Below, piece by piece: positions 35,214 to 47,016 of a stretch of DNA of 64,000 bases. The first letter of the stretch is position 1. Every line of letters starts with the position of its first letter. Source of the DNA: Ceratodon purpureus (lineage: Eukaryota > Streptophyta > Bryopsida > Pseudoditrichales > Ditrichaceae); assembly GCA_014871385.1 (NCBI GenBank), contig CM026425.1, forward strand, positions 9,153,243 through 9,217,242, given 5' to 3'. The position numbers were made by a program, and so were the translations under genes. The notes beneath the pieces are model-generated. The model was not told the DNA's origin. It made no database searches and saw nothing but the letters and a program-made list of their open reading frames with translations.

Positions 35214-36626
35214 TGCTTTGACTAAATAACTTTGACTAAATAACTTTGCTGATGGATCTAAATTTTTTTAATTGTGATCTCAACTTATTCAGATCAAAAA
35301 CATTTGCCTAGAACTACAGTCAGGGTTTTCTATTTGGTCGCGACGTGGCCCTCTTGCGTCATAATGTCGAGACGTCACGACGGTTTAGAGTCACGACCGG
35401 ACGTCCCATTCGGTCTTTATTGTGACGGCCCAACTCCTTAAGGCAACCTTTTCATTTTTACATTTTCATTTTTACATTACAAAACCTATTATAATTCTGT
35501 GTTTCAACAGAATATTCAACCAGGAAAAGAAGGAGAAACTCGATCAATAAACTATTGCACTACGAGGCACAACCCACCTTCCAATTATGAAGGGCCACAG
35601 CAGCATGATTGTAAAAAGCATTCAGGTACGTCTCTACACGGGTCTTGATATGAATGTACTTGGTTTCCAATCGCAAGGGCTTCAACTGCAAAAACCATGA
35701 CAGAGCTTACACTCCCGTCTGCAGCCACCATCCCTCAAATAGAATTTCAATGATCACTTTTTATTAAGTTGCACGTATAGGGATGGACCTTACTTATGAT
35801 GCCATCACATCTTTTACGTTCTGCATGGCGATTAAGATTAATCCTTGAGAGAAAATTGAGAAGTATTTATTCAAAGTAAGATTTAGAAGAAAAGAAACAC
35901 TGTAGAATAGCATGGATTTCTTCAATCCCAAGTAACATATCAAAGAAGTCTTGTTAATTTCTGTTGACCCCTAAAAATCCAAGCAATTTTTAAACCACCA
36001 AAATGATGTCACTCCATCAGCAGTCTTCAGACACAGCAATAGTACTACCCAGTGCCAACTGTCACAGAAGTTGAGCAACATGCAATCCACAAGGGTGGAA
36101 AATGAAACTACCCTCATGGCACTTGCATTGTTAAGAAAAATAATGGAAATCTTGCCACTACTGTACAGTATTGCACTTACTCACCCCTAAAACAAAAACA
36201 AACTGTATTCTCCTTGTCAGAAAGGCTGAGTACCACTGTTTGGTCTCTAAACTTCACCTATCTACCTCGCAAGCACTCAACTATACATCCCTTCAGGTGC
36301 TTCTCGCAGATCTGAGACCATAGAGTAAAAACCCTAAAAACACACAGCACCAGTGGGGCAGAATTAATTTCCTTTCTCTAGCGTCTATCCTAAACGAGTA
36401 ACTAAATAACAGTAAACCAAATAACTAAGTAAAATTGGGCCTGAGTTTTAAAACAAGGATGATTACATGCATAGGATTTGTGTTTCTTAGACAGACTAAA
36501 CAGAACTCTACACCCTAAACCACACCCAAAGATAGACTCCTCACAGGTCACAACCCTTCGACCATTTTTCTCATTGGATCTGACTTGTCCAGACCTATGA
36601 ATTCCTATGCAAAGAGAAAATCCTAC
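35214..36626. other. Spacer
   Basis: No coding or RNA gene recognised. 35330-35440 has CpG-rich phrases (GGTCGCGACGTGG, CGTCACGACGG) out of keeping with the AT-rich surroundings, of unknown meaning. Confidence 0.4.
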
Positions 36627-37439
36627 CTACACAAGACCATCACGGATCAAGCTACTCAGCTCATTGAGGCAATACAAAGCAGGTGGTCTGCTGTTGGGGT
36701 TTTGATCTAAGCAGCGATCCTGAAGCTTGATTAGCTGTGGTCCCAAACCCAATACTCCAGAAGTTTTGATTAAGTGTCCCAACCCCCAAATATCAACAGA
36801 ACAGCCGTGTCCTCCTGTACATGTCTCTGGAGCATGAGTTTCAGGGATCAGACTCATGTGCGCCTCTGATTGCGGCGAAGTACAGGCTTCATCAAAATCC
36901 AAAAGAAACCACAACTCGTCATGGTGCCCCATGTGTGACCACCGTATATCGCGATGCATGATAGACCTCTCGTGAAGCCAGACCAAAGCTTTGGCTACGC
37001 ATACCAAAGCCTTGACCAACTCTGACTCTGACCTAGCCCTTTGCACAACGAGGCTACAACGAGGCTAGAACACTATTGAGTGCCACCTGTCTGATCCATC
37101 CTGAAGGGAAGAACTCACAACCTGCTCAGAATTTGGGCATCCACTGATAAGTTTGTACACTTCCACCACACGGTCAAAAACTGCCCGGTCCAGATATAAC
37201 TTCTTCACTGAGCTGCCATACAGCCTCACCTCCTTCCCATTTCTCTCTAAAAGGACCTTGAATTCTGCCTCGACACTGAAGTCCTCACACAAAGAGCTTA
37301 AGCAAGGTATTAATCTGGCCACATTGAGACAGGCCAAGATGATTTTCACACGACCATCTACAGTCCCTAAATTGAATGTACCCAATTTTTTTATTTTCTT
37401 GGTTCCCTCCATATATAAAGCAACCAAAGTCACCATCAC
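36627..37439 (-). pseudogene. Protein kinase relic (single frame, one internal stop)
   Basis: One reading frame runs from 37439 to 36627 with a single TAG at 37067-37065. After the stop it has kinase subdomain VI (WLHERSIMHRDIRW), VII (LLDFDEA in place of DFG) and VIII-IX (HGCSVDIWGLGHL), ending with PNSRPPALYCLNEL near the close of a kinase fold. The catalytic-loop Asn of HRDxxxxN is His here, and the glycine loop and the VAIK lysine are not visible. The upstream part (GRVKIILACLNVARLI, KKLYLDRAVFDRV) resembles the region before the kinase in crinkler-type kinase proteins; that is inference. An 11-base tandem duplication lies beside the stop. Probably a pseudogene. A spliced or read-through gene cannot be excluded. 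Confidence 0.65.
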
Positions 37440-38751
37440 CCCTCTAGCATAATAAGCGAAAATGTAAGGGACCCGATCATATAACCCAACTAACCTTTTT
37501 TATCCGACATTTTTATTTGGAATTTGTTTTTTGCCAAAGCTACCTCTTCCATACTACTGTATCAGTACATAACAACAACCTTTACATATTTACATATTTG
37601 GAATGCATTCAATTAAAACAGGTGTAAACAATCACTCTTCTTTAATCTTGTCCTCACTATAGTGAGATTCAATTACACACATGAACTTTTTCATGGGTAC
37701 TAAAGTAATTGAAAACACCATTGAAGCACACACTGAAGTCTGAGTCTTCGGATTAAATGAAATAGTGCAAATATGTGCAAATGTGAGTACAAGAATAAGA
37801 AAGTTTGTTCACAATCCAGGCCTGCTACCAAGTGAGGTGATATGAAATGAATAGCATCACTAAGTTGGGGATGCGAAACTTCTTAAACTATGAGATGGCG
37901 ACTTCAATTAAAATCCGTGACCCAATTACCAAGTGCTGGAGCCCAGTGGGTGGTCACAAGTTCACAAGGCTTACAATCTTCATGAGCTCTAAATGGTAAT
38001 AGCAACCAACCACGGTCCACCAAAGATGAAAAAGAGATCAGCTGGAAGCCTGGACGGTCTCCAATTTCATTTCAAACTAGAAACAAAGTTTGAAGTAATT
38101 ACATTTAAATTCAGCCATAATTGTTGTTCAGCTCCACAAAATGACCATGATGTTTTGTGATTTACATGGGCTACAAGCCCACTTGGATTATTCACAGTTA
38201 CTACAATTGTACAATTCCTGGTTCAAGCTTTCAATGTCTACAATATTCTCTTGAAACTGTAACAATTCAAGACTCTGCCTGCAGGAAGGCGCCTGAATGC
38301 ACTACAGTTTAGCAAGTCTGTAGACCTGTGATTGAAGACTTAGTGCATATGTACAGATTCTGTAAAATTGTTTATAGACAGTTTGTCAACAGGTCAAGAT
38401 TCAAAGCTTGGTTGAATTCTTGTTTTTGCTTAATTCAGGAGTCCTGTCAAGATTGAATTTGTCATTCATGAATGTCTTGCAATCTTGAGATCAAGAGGCG
38501 CCATATGATGGTTTCCCCCCAGACTCACTCACTCTCCAGTGACTACACTGGTTTGTAGCAACTTATTAATTCCAGCACTTGGCCAGTGGCCAGTGGGTGA
38601 CAAAATTATAATTTGTAGCACTACTACAGTTTCTCCCAGCTGCTGAGCTGCAGCTTGGCAATCCCATAATTCATGAAATCTTGGGGAATTACCAGCTTGT
38701 AATAGGCTTGAATATAATTACTGAATCCCAAATTATATTGTATGGAGTCAC
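37440..38751. other. Spacer
   Basis: AT-rich, with no recognised feature between the kinase relic and the second copy of the small ORF. Confidence 0.4.
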
Positions 38752-38756
38752 TCGAT

Positions 38757-39353
38757 TCAAGCCTTAGACTGCTGCTGCAAGACCTGCAGATTTATAGCTT
38801 CGTTGATTTCGTCACGCATGGATCGACAAGCATGGAAATCGAGCGACAAGTTGGCCAATTCGTTCACCACTGCGCAGCTAGTACCAGTACTAGTACTCGG
38901 CAAAAATTGATTTGCCATATTGCTGCTGCATCCAGCTGGGCGCGGAGGCAGCGTGGACGACGTTAACAGCTGCTCGTTCTTCTGATCAATCAGCTTCTGC
39001 TTCTTGTGCCTCAGCTTGTGCCGCTGGTGTTTGGACTCTGAAATATATGTGGAGAGAAGCTTTCTCTTACAAGTAGAAGTCTTACTGTGTACTTGATGTG
39101 CAGCTGCCTGATCTTGATCAGCTTGATCTTGATGTTGATCAGCAGGCTGGTGCTTAATTGCCAGCTTGCCACCTGCAGGAAGCTTGAGGAGGCGGGGGCC
39201 TGCAGGAAGCCTGAGGAGGAGGAGACCCTTGGCGGCCCCAAATTCCCTGTCCTCCGGAATGGATGGCAACGTATGCTCATAGTGCCCCTTTCGCAGGCAC
39301 CATCTGTGATCCTCGCACTTGTGCAGCAAGTTCCAGGTGTAACGTCGTGCCAT
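38757..39353 (-). CDS. Small basic hypothetical protein (198 aa), intact copy
   Basis: An ATG at 39353-39351 opens an uninterrupted 198-codon frame. The N-terminal ~25 residues contain HKCEDHRWCLRKGH, a Cys/His-rich phrase that could bind metal. Next come PEDREFGAAKGLLLLRLP, a Gln/Asp-rich stretch, then a strongly basic section (STCKRKLLSTYISESKHQRHKL and following) and a Ser/Asn-rich tail. I recognise no family. The frame is broken in the copy at 34555-35213. This means either that only this copy is a gene, or that neither is and the frame is chance in a repeat. A GA-rich tract lies upstream at 39440-39490, as is common in plant 5' leaders. Confidence 0.35.
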   Translation of the reverse strand: MARRYTWNLLHKCEDHRWCLRKGHYEHTLPSIPEDREFGAAKGLLLLRLPAGPRLLKLPAGGKLAIKHQPADQHQDQADQDQAAAHQVHSKTSTCKRKLLSTYISESKHQRHKLRHKKQKLIDQKNEQLLTSSTLPPRPAGCSSNMANQFLPSTSTGTSCAVVNELANLSLDFHACRSMRDEINEAINLQVLQQQSKA

Positions 39354-39439
39354 TGCTGATCAATCAATTTGTGAAGAAAAATTGCCTGACAGTCACGAGA
39401 ATTGCGAGAGGAAATTTGGTGAAAATGGCAAGATGGGAG

Positions 39440-39490
39440 AGAGTCTGAGAGTGTGAGAGAGAGAGCTCGAGAGAGAGAGAGAGAGCTAGA
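39440..39490. repeat. GA-rich microsatellite
   Basis: GAGAGAGAGCTCGAGAGAGAGAG and similar. It lies about 90-140 bases upstream of the ATG of the small ORF on the minus strand, so it may be part of that ORF's leader or promoter. Confidence 0.6.
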
Positions 39491-41544
39491 GGCATTGAAG
39501 AATGAATGAACGGTGAGAGCATGTTTCCTTTTTCTACCATGAATGCCCATGTCAACTTGAGAATTAACTTGTTTTGCAAGCAATCTACTAATTACATGTC
39601 TAATTTTCATCTTTTTTGGGTATTTCACATTCATTCCTTTTCATTTCAACTAATTTTTCTTAATTTACATTCTACTTTTGTTATCTTTCTCATTCATGAA
39701 TTCACTTCTTCCAATTTTCATCTATTTTGTTCATTAGTCATTACCTTAAGATACTTTTCATCCATGCTCATTTAACTTTACACTTCTAGATCTTTAAGAA
39801 GAAGGACCTCTAGCCATAGAACAAGGCTTTGTGAATCATAATAAAAAAGTGAATTGCGTCATTATAATTTATAAATGAGATTCAGAATTTTTTGAAGGAT
39901 GTAGCAAACCTTTGAAGATTCTAGAACAAATTAATTTTCAATTGATTGTAAGAAGATTTTCTTTAGACATAATTGTCAAAAAAAATCACATTAGCTAGTG
40001 TATATAAAAACTCTTTAAGGTAGTAATGTGGTGAGCAAATGTTTTGGAGTTGCTCCTTTTTGGGAAAAATGCCCTATTTAAAGAGTAATTGATATAGGCT
40101 TAAGATAAAGATATATATATTTTTTTAAAATGATATCTTTACAAAGCTGAATTAGTGATTTCCTACATCCACAGTTGCTTTTGAAATTTCTTATTCAAAA
40201 TTGACATTGTATATGAACTTATCAAAAAGCCCATTCATGATTTAAGGTCTTTTAGAAGTTAGAAAAATCAATTCACAAAATCAAGCAATTACAACAATGT
40301 GGAGATAACACTACTGTACTTTGGGGGCAATTTCATCATCCATTGATTGAATAATTAATTAATTTCAAATTTTTGTGTTCAACAATTTAATAATTTAGAA
40401 AATGATTTTTTGAAATTTGAGTTTTCAAGAAATAAATAATTTTACTTAAATTGACTTTCATCCACAATTCATGAAGTAAAAACAAGGTAGTAATCCCCCG
40501 ACGTTGGGGATCTGAGTGTGGGGGTGCGATGGAGGGTGCACTCTCAATAGTAAATTCCGCTTCCAATCGTTCCACCGAGAGCCTTATCTAACACCACAAG
40601 CTGGCTCGTGACCGCTAGTCTTCCGCCTACCCCTGACCCTCCCTCCGCCCTAAACCCACCATCCCTAAGTCCCCCCATATTGCCCCTGCCTCCTTTCGCA
40701 ATCGCCCCTCTCCAACCTTCTATTCACCATAGATTTGTTGCAGTGCCCCGACCCATATTGCAGCGCCCCGACCCATGTTGCTTCACCCACGGACCGCTCA
40801 TGGGTGAAAGGGATCATCACACCTCTCCTCTTTACAAGCAAAACAAAGACAGTTCATGGGTTTTTTCGGACCTTAAAGTAGTACTTTTTAATTAGTTCAA
40901 TGACATTTAATCATCAATTTCAGGGGTCCAACTTCACAAAGATGTCAGGATCTATGCCCGCCTAGTGGCCTATCTAAGACTCCACACTCAAAAATTCATA
41001 GAAAATTAGAGACTTATTCCAAAAATGTATTTTTTTGGGATGGATTTGCACTAGCTTTGCAAACCATCCAAAAATTCTAACTTTTTTGCATCCATGTTCT
41101 AAGTTGCACACCTGAAATTTCCTTGGTTTTCAGTACCTCTAAGGTTGAGACACCCATTCCCGTAACTTGAAGCAGATTATTATACTTCTGAATGAGTAGT
41201 TTGTAAGGTAATTATATCAAGTGCAAGGCAATTAGATATTAATCTAGACTATATCAACAAAGTCAAGTTATTGCACAATCTGTGTACATTCCCGATAATC
41301 AAAGCCAAAATATGATTTGCACATTCTAACTGTGTTTGAATACACTTGATTCCATGACTTGGAGAAGCAACTTCTGCCATGAAAAGTTCCTTATAATAGC
41401 AAAGTTCTTCAACCACCCAAGATCAGAGTCACTCAATCGGATTGAGGTGCCCCAGATGGGAATGGGTGCCGTCACAGGAATGGGTGTCCCTATCTTACCT
41501 TATGCTTCAGTACAAGCTCTCACTTTGCAGCGGGGTTTTGCAGC
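39491..41544. other. Spacer with a GC-rich island
   Basis: Mostly AT-rich. 40490-40810 is GC-rich with C runs and a repeated phrase (GCCCCGACCCAT, twice near 40745 and 40764), but no frame could be assigned to a protein. Confidence 0.4.
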
Positions 41545-41570
41545 AGGGTTTAGGGTTTAGGGTTTAAACC
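41545..41570 (+). promoter_or_regulatory. Three interstitial telomere repeats (telo-box) upstream of the RlmN-like gene
   Basis: GGGTTTAGGGTTTAGGGTTT, about 200 bases before the proposed start codon. Telo-boxes are common near the transcription start of plant genes for translation and ribosome assembly, which suits an rRNA-modifying enzyme. A regulatory role is inferred, not shown. Confidence 0.5.
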
Positions 41571-41763
41571 TCTGCAGGAAATTTCGATCCCGTGCACATC
41601 CACAGTGTTCAATCATGTCCATGAGCTTCGATTCTTGACAAACACAACCCAACCTAGCTGTGCATTGTTCACTTTGGATTTTGATAATTATTTGCATTCC
41701 AAAGTTCTATCTTATCTGCTCCTGGGTCAGCTGGAGTTAAGCTTCCAAGGGTTGAGAGTGTGG

Positions 41764-44700
41764 ATGGCCATGACGAGGGGCGGGCCGGTCAGGGTGGTGG
41801 CTTCTGTGGGAGCTGCAGTAGCAGCTGGGAGGTTTACATCTTCGACGGTGTCGTCTGTTTCGTTGGGCGGGGTTTACACCGTTGGAGAGAGGCCACAGGT
41901 AAGCTCCTTCTTATCTATGAAATGAATTTACTTGAATTTGACCTTAAGGTGGGGACCTTCTTCATGGAATTTATGGGCAGTTGGTTGTGTTTTAGATGTG
42001 GTTGAAAATTGATGAAAAAATCGGCCCGAGTGAGGGAGTGAGTGGCTGGTAACTGGTTCTGTGGTTTAGAGTACGGTTTGTTTAGTTTTGACGAGATGAA
42101 GTTTGCCGATGATTTTTCCCTGAATGGTATGTCTCTTGATGGGGATTGAATTTGGTGGAATTTGGGATTTTCAGTAGCTTATGTGATGAGGATGCTGTGC
42201 TGTTGCAGATAAGATCTGCGCCACGCTGTTTGGGTTGCAAAGCTCATGCCGTAGAGTGTCGGTTGTGCAAGGGGAATTCTACAAGTGATTGGGTGCCTTC
42301 GTATGATCCGGCGGTTGCTAGATTATATGCTCTTCCGCAACGCCACAGCAGCAGGTGTAGTGTGTTCACTGTGTTTGTTTCTATTCACGTTTTGCTTCGT
42401 TTAAACTCTTCATTCGATTGGTTTGTTTTCTTGTTTTACTTTCTGCAGCAGTTGTTCTTGCTTGAATTTCGAGAGTATCAAACATGTCCTCATTGGGTGA
42501 CGGAATCGCAGGGCTCAGCAGCGCTTGAATTATGCAGCAAAGAGGTATGAATACTGCTAAGGTTCTGGAGTATCATTTGGACATACGATTTCAGCAAATA
42601 GACTCCATCTTTGCTGAGAATACCAAGTTTTACTGAAGTAACAGAACGAGAATTTTAGGGCAGGAGTGTTACAGCATATTGGTTAAACTTTTCTTTGTAA
42701 CTGTGCGCGCACTGATGAAGTTGAGGGATTGGAACGGGATAGTGTCAACTTTCAAGCGACTTCATAAATGGTTCTTATTTTGTCTTGGGGTTGATTTTTG
42801 AGTTACAGGCAGCCGTGGCTCATCAGAGGAATGACAACTGAGAGTGCCGTCGAAGCTGTCGAAGCTGGTGAGATTCCTGTATTGAAAGGTACGGGGGAGG
42901 GTGACTTAAGTCAGCAAGTGACTCGCAAGTATCTAATCGGCAAGACGCAAGAAGAGCTGGAAGGGATTGCGCTGTCGTTCGGCGAGGTATGCTTTTTGAT
43001 ATTCCCCTCCATGTGAAAGGTTTTCCTGTTAAAATTATACATGGTATTTGACTTCTTAAAGGTGCTACCATGCAGCAAAAGTATCGTGGGAAGCAAATGC
43101 ACCAGCTTATCTACAAGAACAAGATCAGAACTGTCAAAGAGCTAGCACAGAGTAATCATCTTTTTCTGCATGAATCCGCTTTGTATTATCCTCTTGAAGT
43201 ATTTACTTTCCTTTAGAAAGAAACTAATGAAGAATCTTCTCGAATGGAACAATTTTTGTTTTTCACATCTCTGGACCTTCTGGTATTTCTTTTCACTTCA
43301 ATTACTCCCAGCCAATATTTGTCGTATACATGATTTGGGTAATTGATGTAGGCTTTGTTTACCTTGAAAACCTGTGTGTGATCAGTACCTAAGCAATTGC
43401 GCGATGCCATGGAGTCAGCGGGATGGAATATCGGGCGGTCCCCCATACATCATGTTGCGACTTCAAAAGACGGAACTGTGAAGGTGCTTCTTTAGCCATT
43501 TGGCGTAATTATTGATGGATATTTGAAATCGCCTATCCAGTTCCACACTTTCTTCTTTTTTGGAGCAGTACGTGACCTTATATGTAGTTTGATTTTGTCT
43601 CTCCGTGTTCAGCGGATGTCTATGTACGAGTTATCTTTGTAACCGCGGGGGCTTACTTGGTTTAACAACGCAGTGTTACCGACCTATTTAATTTGGCTGT
43701 TACAGATTTTGCTGAGATTGGATGATAGTAGACTTGTTGAAGCCGTCGGTATTCCGGTGAAAGATAAAGAAGGCAATGCGAAGTTGACTGTCTGCGTTTC
43801 ATCTCAGGTCTGAGTTTATTCTCTCATGTTGAGGGCCGTCCTCTTCTGATTGTATTGGAGTCGGTGCTTCTATTTGCTCTTGTTGGTTTAGTAGTGCCCA
43901 TGTAGCGCCTGAGAGTCATCAAATGCATTACTTTCAAGTGGCAAGTAGAGGATTAAAGTCACAATATTGTCTCTGGACTATCGATTCAATATTTTGATTG
44001 TAGCTGTGCATGTACTTACAACTCAAGCTATAACTTGCTTATGCAGGTTGGCTGTGCACTAAAATGCGCTTTCTGTGCCACTGGAAAGGGTGGCTTTGCA
44101 CGTAATTTAAAGTCACATGAAATAGTCGATCAGGTATTCTGCCTCTTTGTTTCTTGCTATTCAGCTTTTCTGGTTAGTTGGCCGTTGAGAATCTGAAGGC
44201 AAACTAAGGGTTTTCAATAAGCTCGCATCCAGCGATGATTTTGTGGCGTTGGTGAAATCACTGGTCCGTGGGCTTTGATGCTGCTGTTACGTCTGCAGGT
44301 CCTCACCATAGAAGACATATTCAGGCAACGAGTGACAAATATTGTGTTTATGGGCATGGGCGAACCGCTAATGAATCTTGAAGCTGTCTTAAACGCTCAT
44401 CGCACTATAAATAAGGTTTGTACTGGTCCTTAGCATTGCCTTGATTGTCTACGTTTCTACAAAGTGTACTATGAACACCGCGTAATGATTTTTCTTGTCT
44501 CTTTGTCAGTTGTTCCTAGTTATTCTTGTCGGTTTCGAATAACACTGAATCACTGATCTCTTTCGTGTAATGATTCAGGAGTTGCTTATAGGGCAGCGAA
44601 TGATGACAATCTCAACTGTGGGAGTTCCAAACACTATAAGGCGCCTTGCAGCCCACAAGCTTCAATCTACATTGGCTATCAGGTACAATAATCAGGACAG

Positions 44701-45689
44701 GATTCGTTTCTACTAATTTCATATGCAGCGGTGCACCTTTTTGCACTCTTTTTTCTTGTCACGATTCTTGCAGAAGACACCAATAACAAGTCGTTGATAT
44801 GATATTTGTTATGCAGTTTACATGCCCCAAATCAGGATCTACGGTCGCAAATAGTTCCAAGCGCGAAAGGGTATCCACTAGACGCATTGCTGGAAGACTG
44901 CAAATACTATTTTGAAACAACTGGACGGCGTCTATCATTTGAGTATACTCTTCTTGGTGAGTTTCAGAAACGGTGATTTGGTGTGTGCACCGTGCATTAA
45001 TCAGGATGTTTTTGGTGATAATTTGCAATATCGTTCTTGCCTCCTATGTTCAAGTCATTTTGCATATCTAGGAGAAGTGTTGAACGTTCAACTTATAGTT
45101 TTTGAGAGGATACATTAACTCTTCATAACTGTAGTAGAGCAATGGGCCCTTCTATAGAAAGTGGGCGTTCACTAAGAGATGTTGGGCTGTAATTTTCTTG
45201 CAAACGGTGAACTTTATGAGCTGGTTGTTTTGCAGCTGGTGTGAATGACCAGAGAGAGCATGCTGAAGAACTTGCAACTCTGCTTCATCAGTGGGACTTA
45301 GGACGTCATGTGAACATTATTCCGTATAATCCAATAGCTGATTCTGAATTTGAACGTCCAACCAAAGCAAGAGTAAGCCACTTCCTCTTGGCATCACTCT
45401 ACTATACAACCATCAAATGATGCCCAGAAACTCGTTTTGTTTCGATCCTATTGCAATAGTTGGATTCTATATGATTGTTCTTATGACCATCTTAGTTCTC
45501 AAACTAAAGTTACAACTGGGTCTTAACCTCCAGGTACTGGCATTTGTGGAGACGCTCAGCAAACGGAGGGTAACCACCAGTGTTAGAGTAACACGAGGCT
45601 TGGATGCGAATGCTGCGTGTGGCCAATTACGAAACGAGTTCCAAAAAACCCCTTTACAGGCACCTATGGAATTATCTGTGCCTGCTTAG
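41764..45689 (+). CDS. RlmN-type dual-specificity RNA methyltransferase (radical SAM), 12 exons
   Basis: The predicted protein has 491 residues. Exons: 41764-41898, 42209-42354, 42809-42986, 43076-43151, 43386-43483, 43706-43807, 44047-44133, 44299-44415, 44579-44682, 44817-44956, 45236-45372 and 45534-45689; all GT-AG and in frame. The core from ~residue 110 matches bacterial RlmN, which methylates C2 of adenine 2503 in 23S rRNA and A37 in some tRNAs. It has the 4Fe-4S motif CALKCAFC (Cys ~248, 252, 255), the substrate-radical Cys in TVCVSSQ (~241) and the methyl-carrier Cys in NAACGQL (~469), as well as [10 protein letters not shown] and [10 protein letters not shown]. The first ~100 residues are an added N-terminal stretch, Arg/Ser/Ala-rich at the start, that could be a plastid or mitochondrial transit peptide. 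The first three exons are the least certain part. Confidence 0.9.
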
Positions 45690-47016
45690 ACATCTCATTT
45701 TATAGAGCAATTAAAATGTGTTATATAAATTTTGTTTGAAGTGTAGCTGCTGTAGGTGATGTTTGAATCTCTTTCTATTAGATTAATCTGATCAAAAACG
45801 TGCCGGAAGCCACAGCACATAAATTGAGAATCTTTGGTCACATGGATGGTACTTAGCAAAGCTTGATTAGGCGTTGACATATGGTGATGTTTGACGTATC
45901 TGAAAATCCTTTGTATGGTTGTTACAAAGAGTTGTTCCACAATGGTGCACGTCTGTTTGGAAATTGTCAATCTTTCTTTCATTTTCAAAATTACTGCTGA
46001 TTGATGCATAAACTTGTTGCACACCTAGACTATACTTCTCATAGCCGGTTCAGATCATGCCGAAGTTGAGAGGATAACTATGCTGAAGTTGAGAAGATGA
46101 CTATGTTGAAGTTGAGAGGATGACTGTCAGTTCTTTGGTCCAAACTATGTCAAGAGGTCAAGGGTTGAAAAAGTATATTAAAAAAATCCACTTGAAGCCT
46201 TTGGCCGGTCATAGTTTGAAACCCCAAGTCCAATGGCCAAGATCTATAATCTGAATATCCAAGAATTTATAGAAAATTGACATTTATAATAACACACACC
46301 GTTGAGGCTCATAGTGTAGATTTCAACTTTGGTGTGGAGACCATAAGTACAGTTCTTTTTTTCCTTGAGGAACCATAATTGAGTATTTGTCTCCCACTTC
46401 AACTAAATCTCCTTGTGCAGCATCGGGTTGAAATTAATCTTAACAAAAAAACACCTCAAATATCAACTGAATCCCCATGTGCGGGGCTCCCCTTAAAGGG
46501 GCCCTTGAAGCTAGCGTAAATGAAGGATTCTCTCATTCAAGGGCGTAGAGGGTGTTTCGGTAATAGTCTCTTTGATTGTTTTACATCGTGGTCTGTACGT
46601 GATTAGAATGATTTTCAAGAATGCTGAGAGGGCAGAGATTCTTCAAAGGCTAGACAGCTTGAAACGCCAACTGTCTCGAAACTTCAACCATGTGGGAGAA
46701 TGTAAAAGTACAAATTTGTTACACAGACCGTCACGTACCTTAACAACTGATTGCTTAAATCTAAGGACATTCCTTCTGCATATGGATCGTTCACTACTTT
46801 TCTAGAGCTGTGTACAGTACAGTACAGCACACCATGTTTGCCATTTTCAGCTGAAATGGAGCTTTGTTTTCTAGAACTGTGTAATATCATGACACTGACA
46901 AGGGCATGGAAGCAAGCTTTGGTGTTTTTGTATCTGGGCAATAGAAACGAAAAAGAAATTCCCAAGTGTAGGTTACACTCCGAGTAGCAGTAGGAGAGGA
47001 GTTTCAATTTTGGGAT
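45690..47016. other. Convergent intergenic region with repeat fragment
   Basis: Lies between the stop codons of the RlmN-like gene (+) and the OSCA-like gene (-). It contains the TIR-family B fragment at 46042-46290 and no further coding signal. Confidence 0.45.
46042..46290 (+). repeat. Family B TIR-element fragment with 25-bp tandem triplication
   Basis: Related to the left part of 32112-32829: GCCGGTTCAGA, then CAAGAGG, then AAAATCCACTTGA[A/C]GC and TTTGG...GTCATAG. Near the start a 25-bp unit (GAAGTTGAGAGGATGACTATG with small changes) occurs three times at about 46060-46131. In the full element GTCGAGAGGAGAAG occurs once at this place. No right-hand end was found, so it is a fragment. 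Confidence 0.55.
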
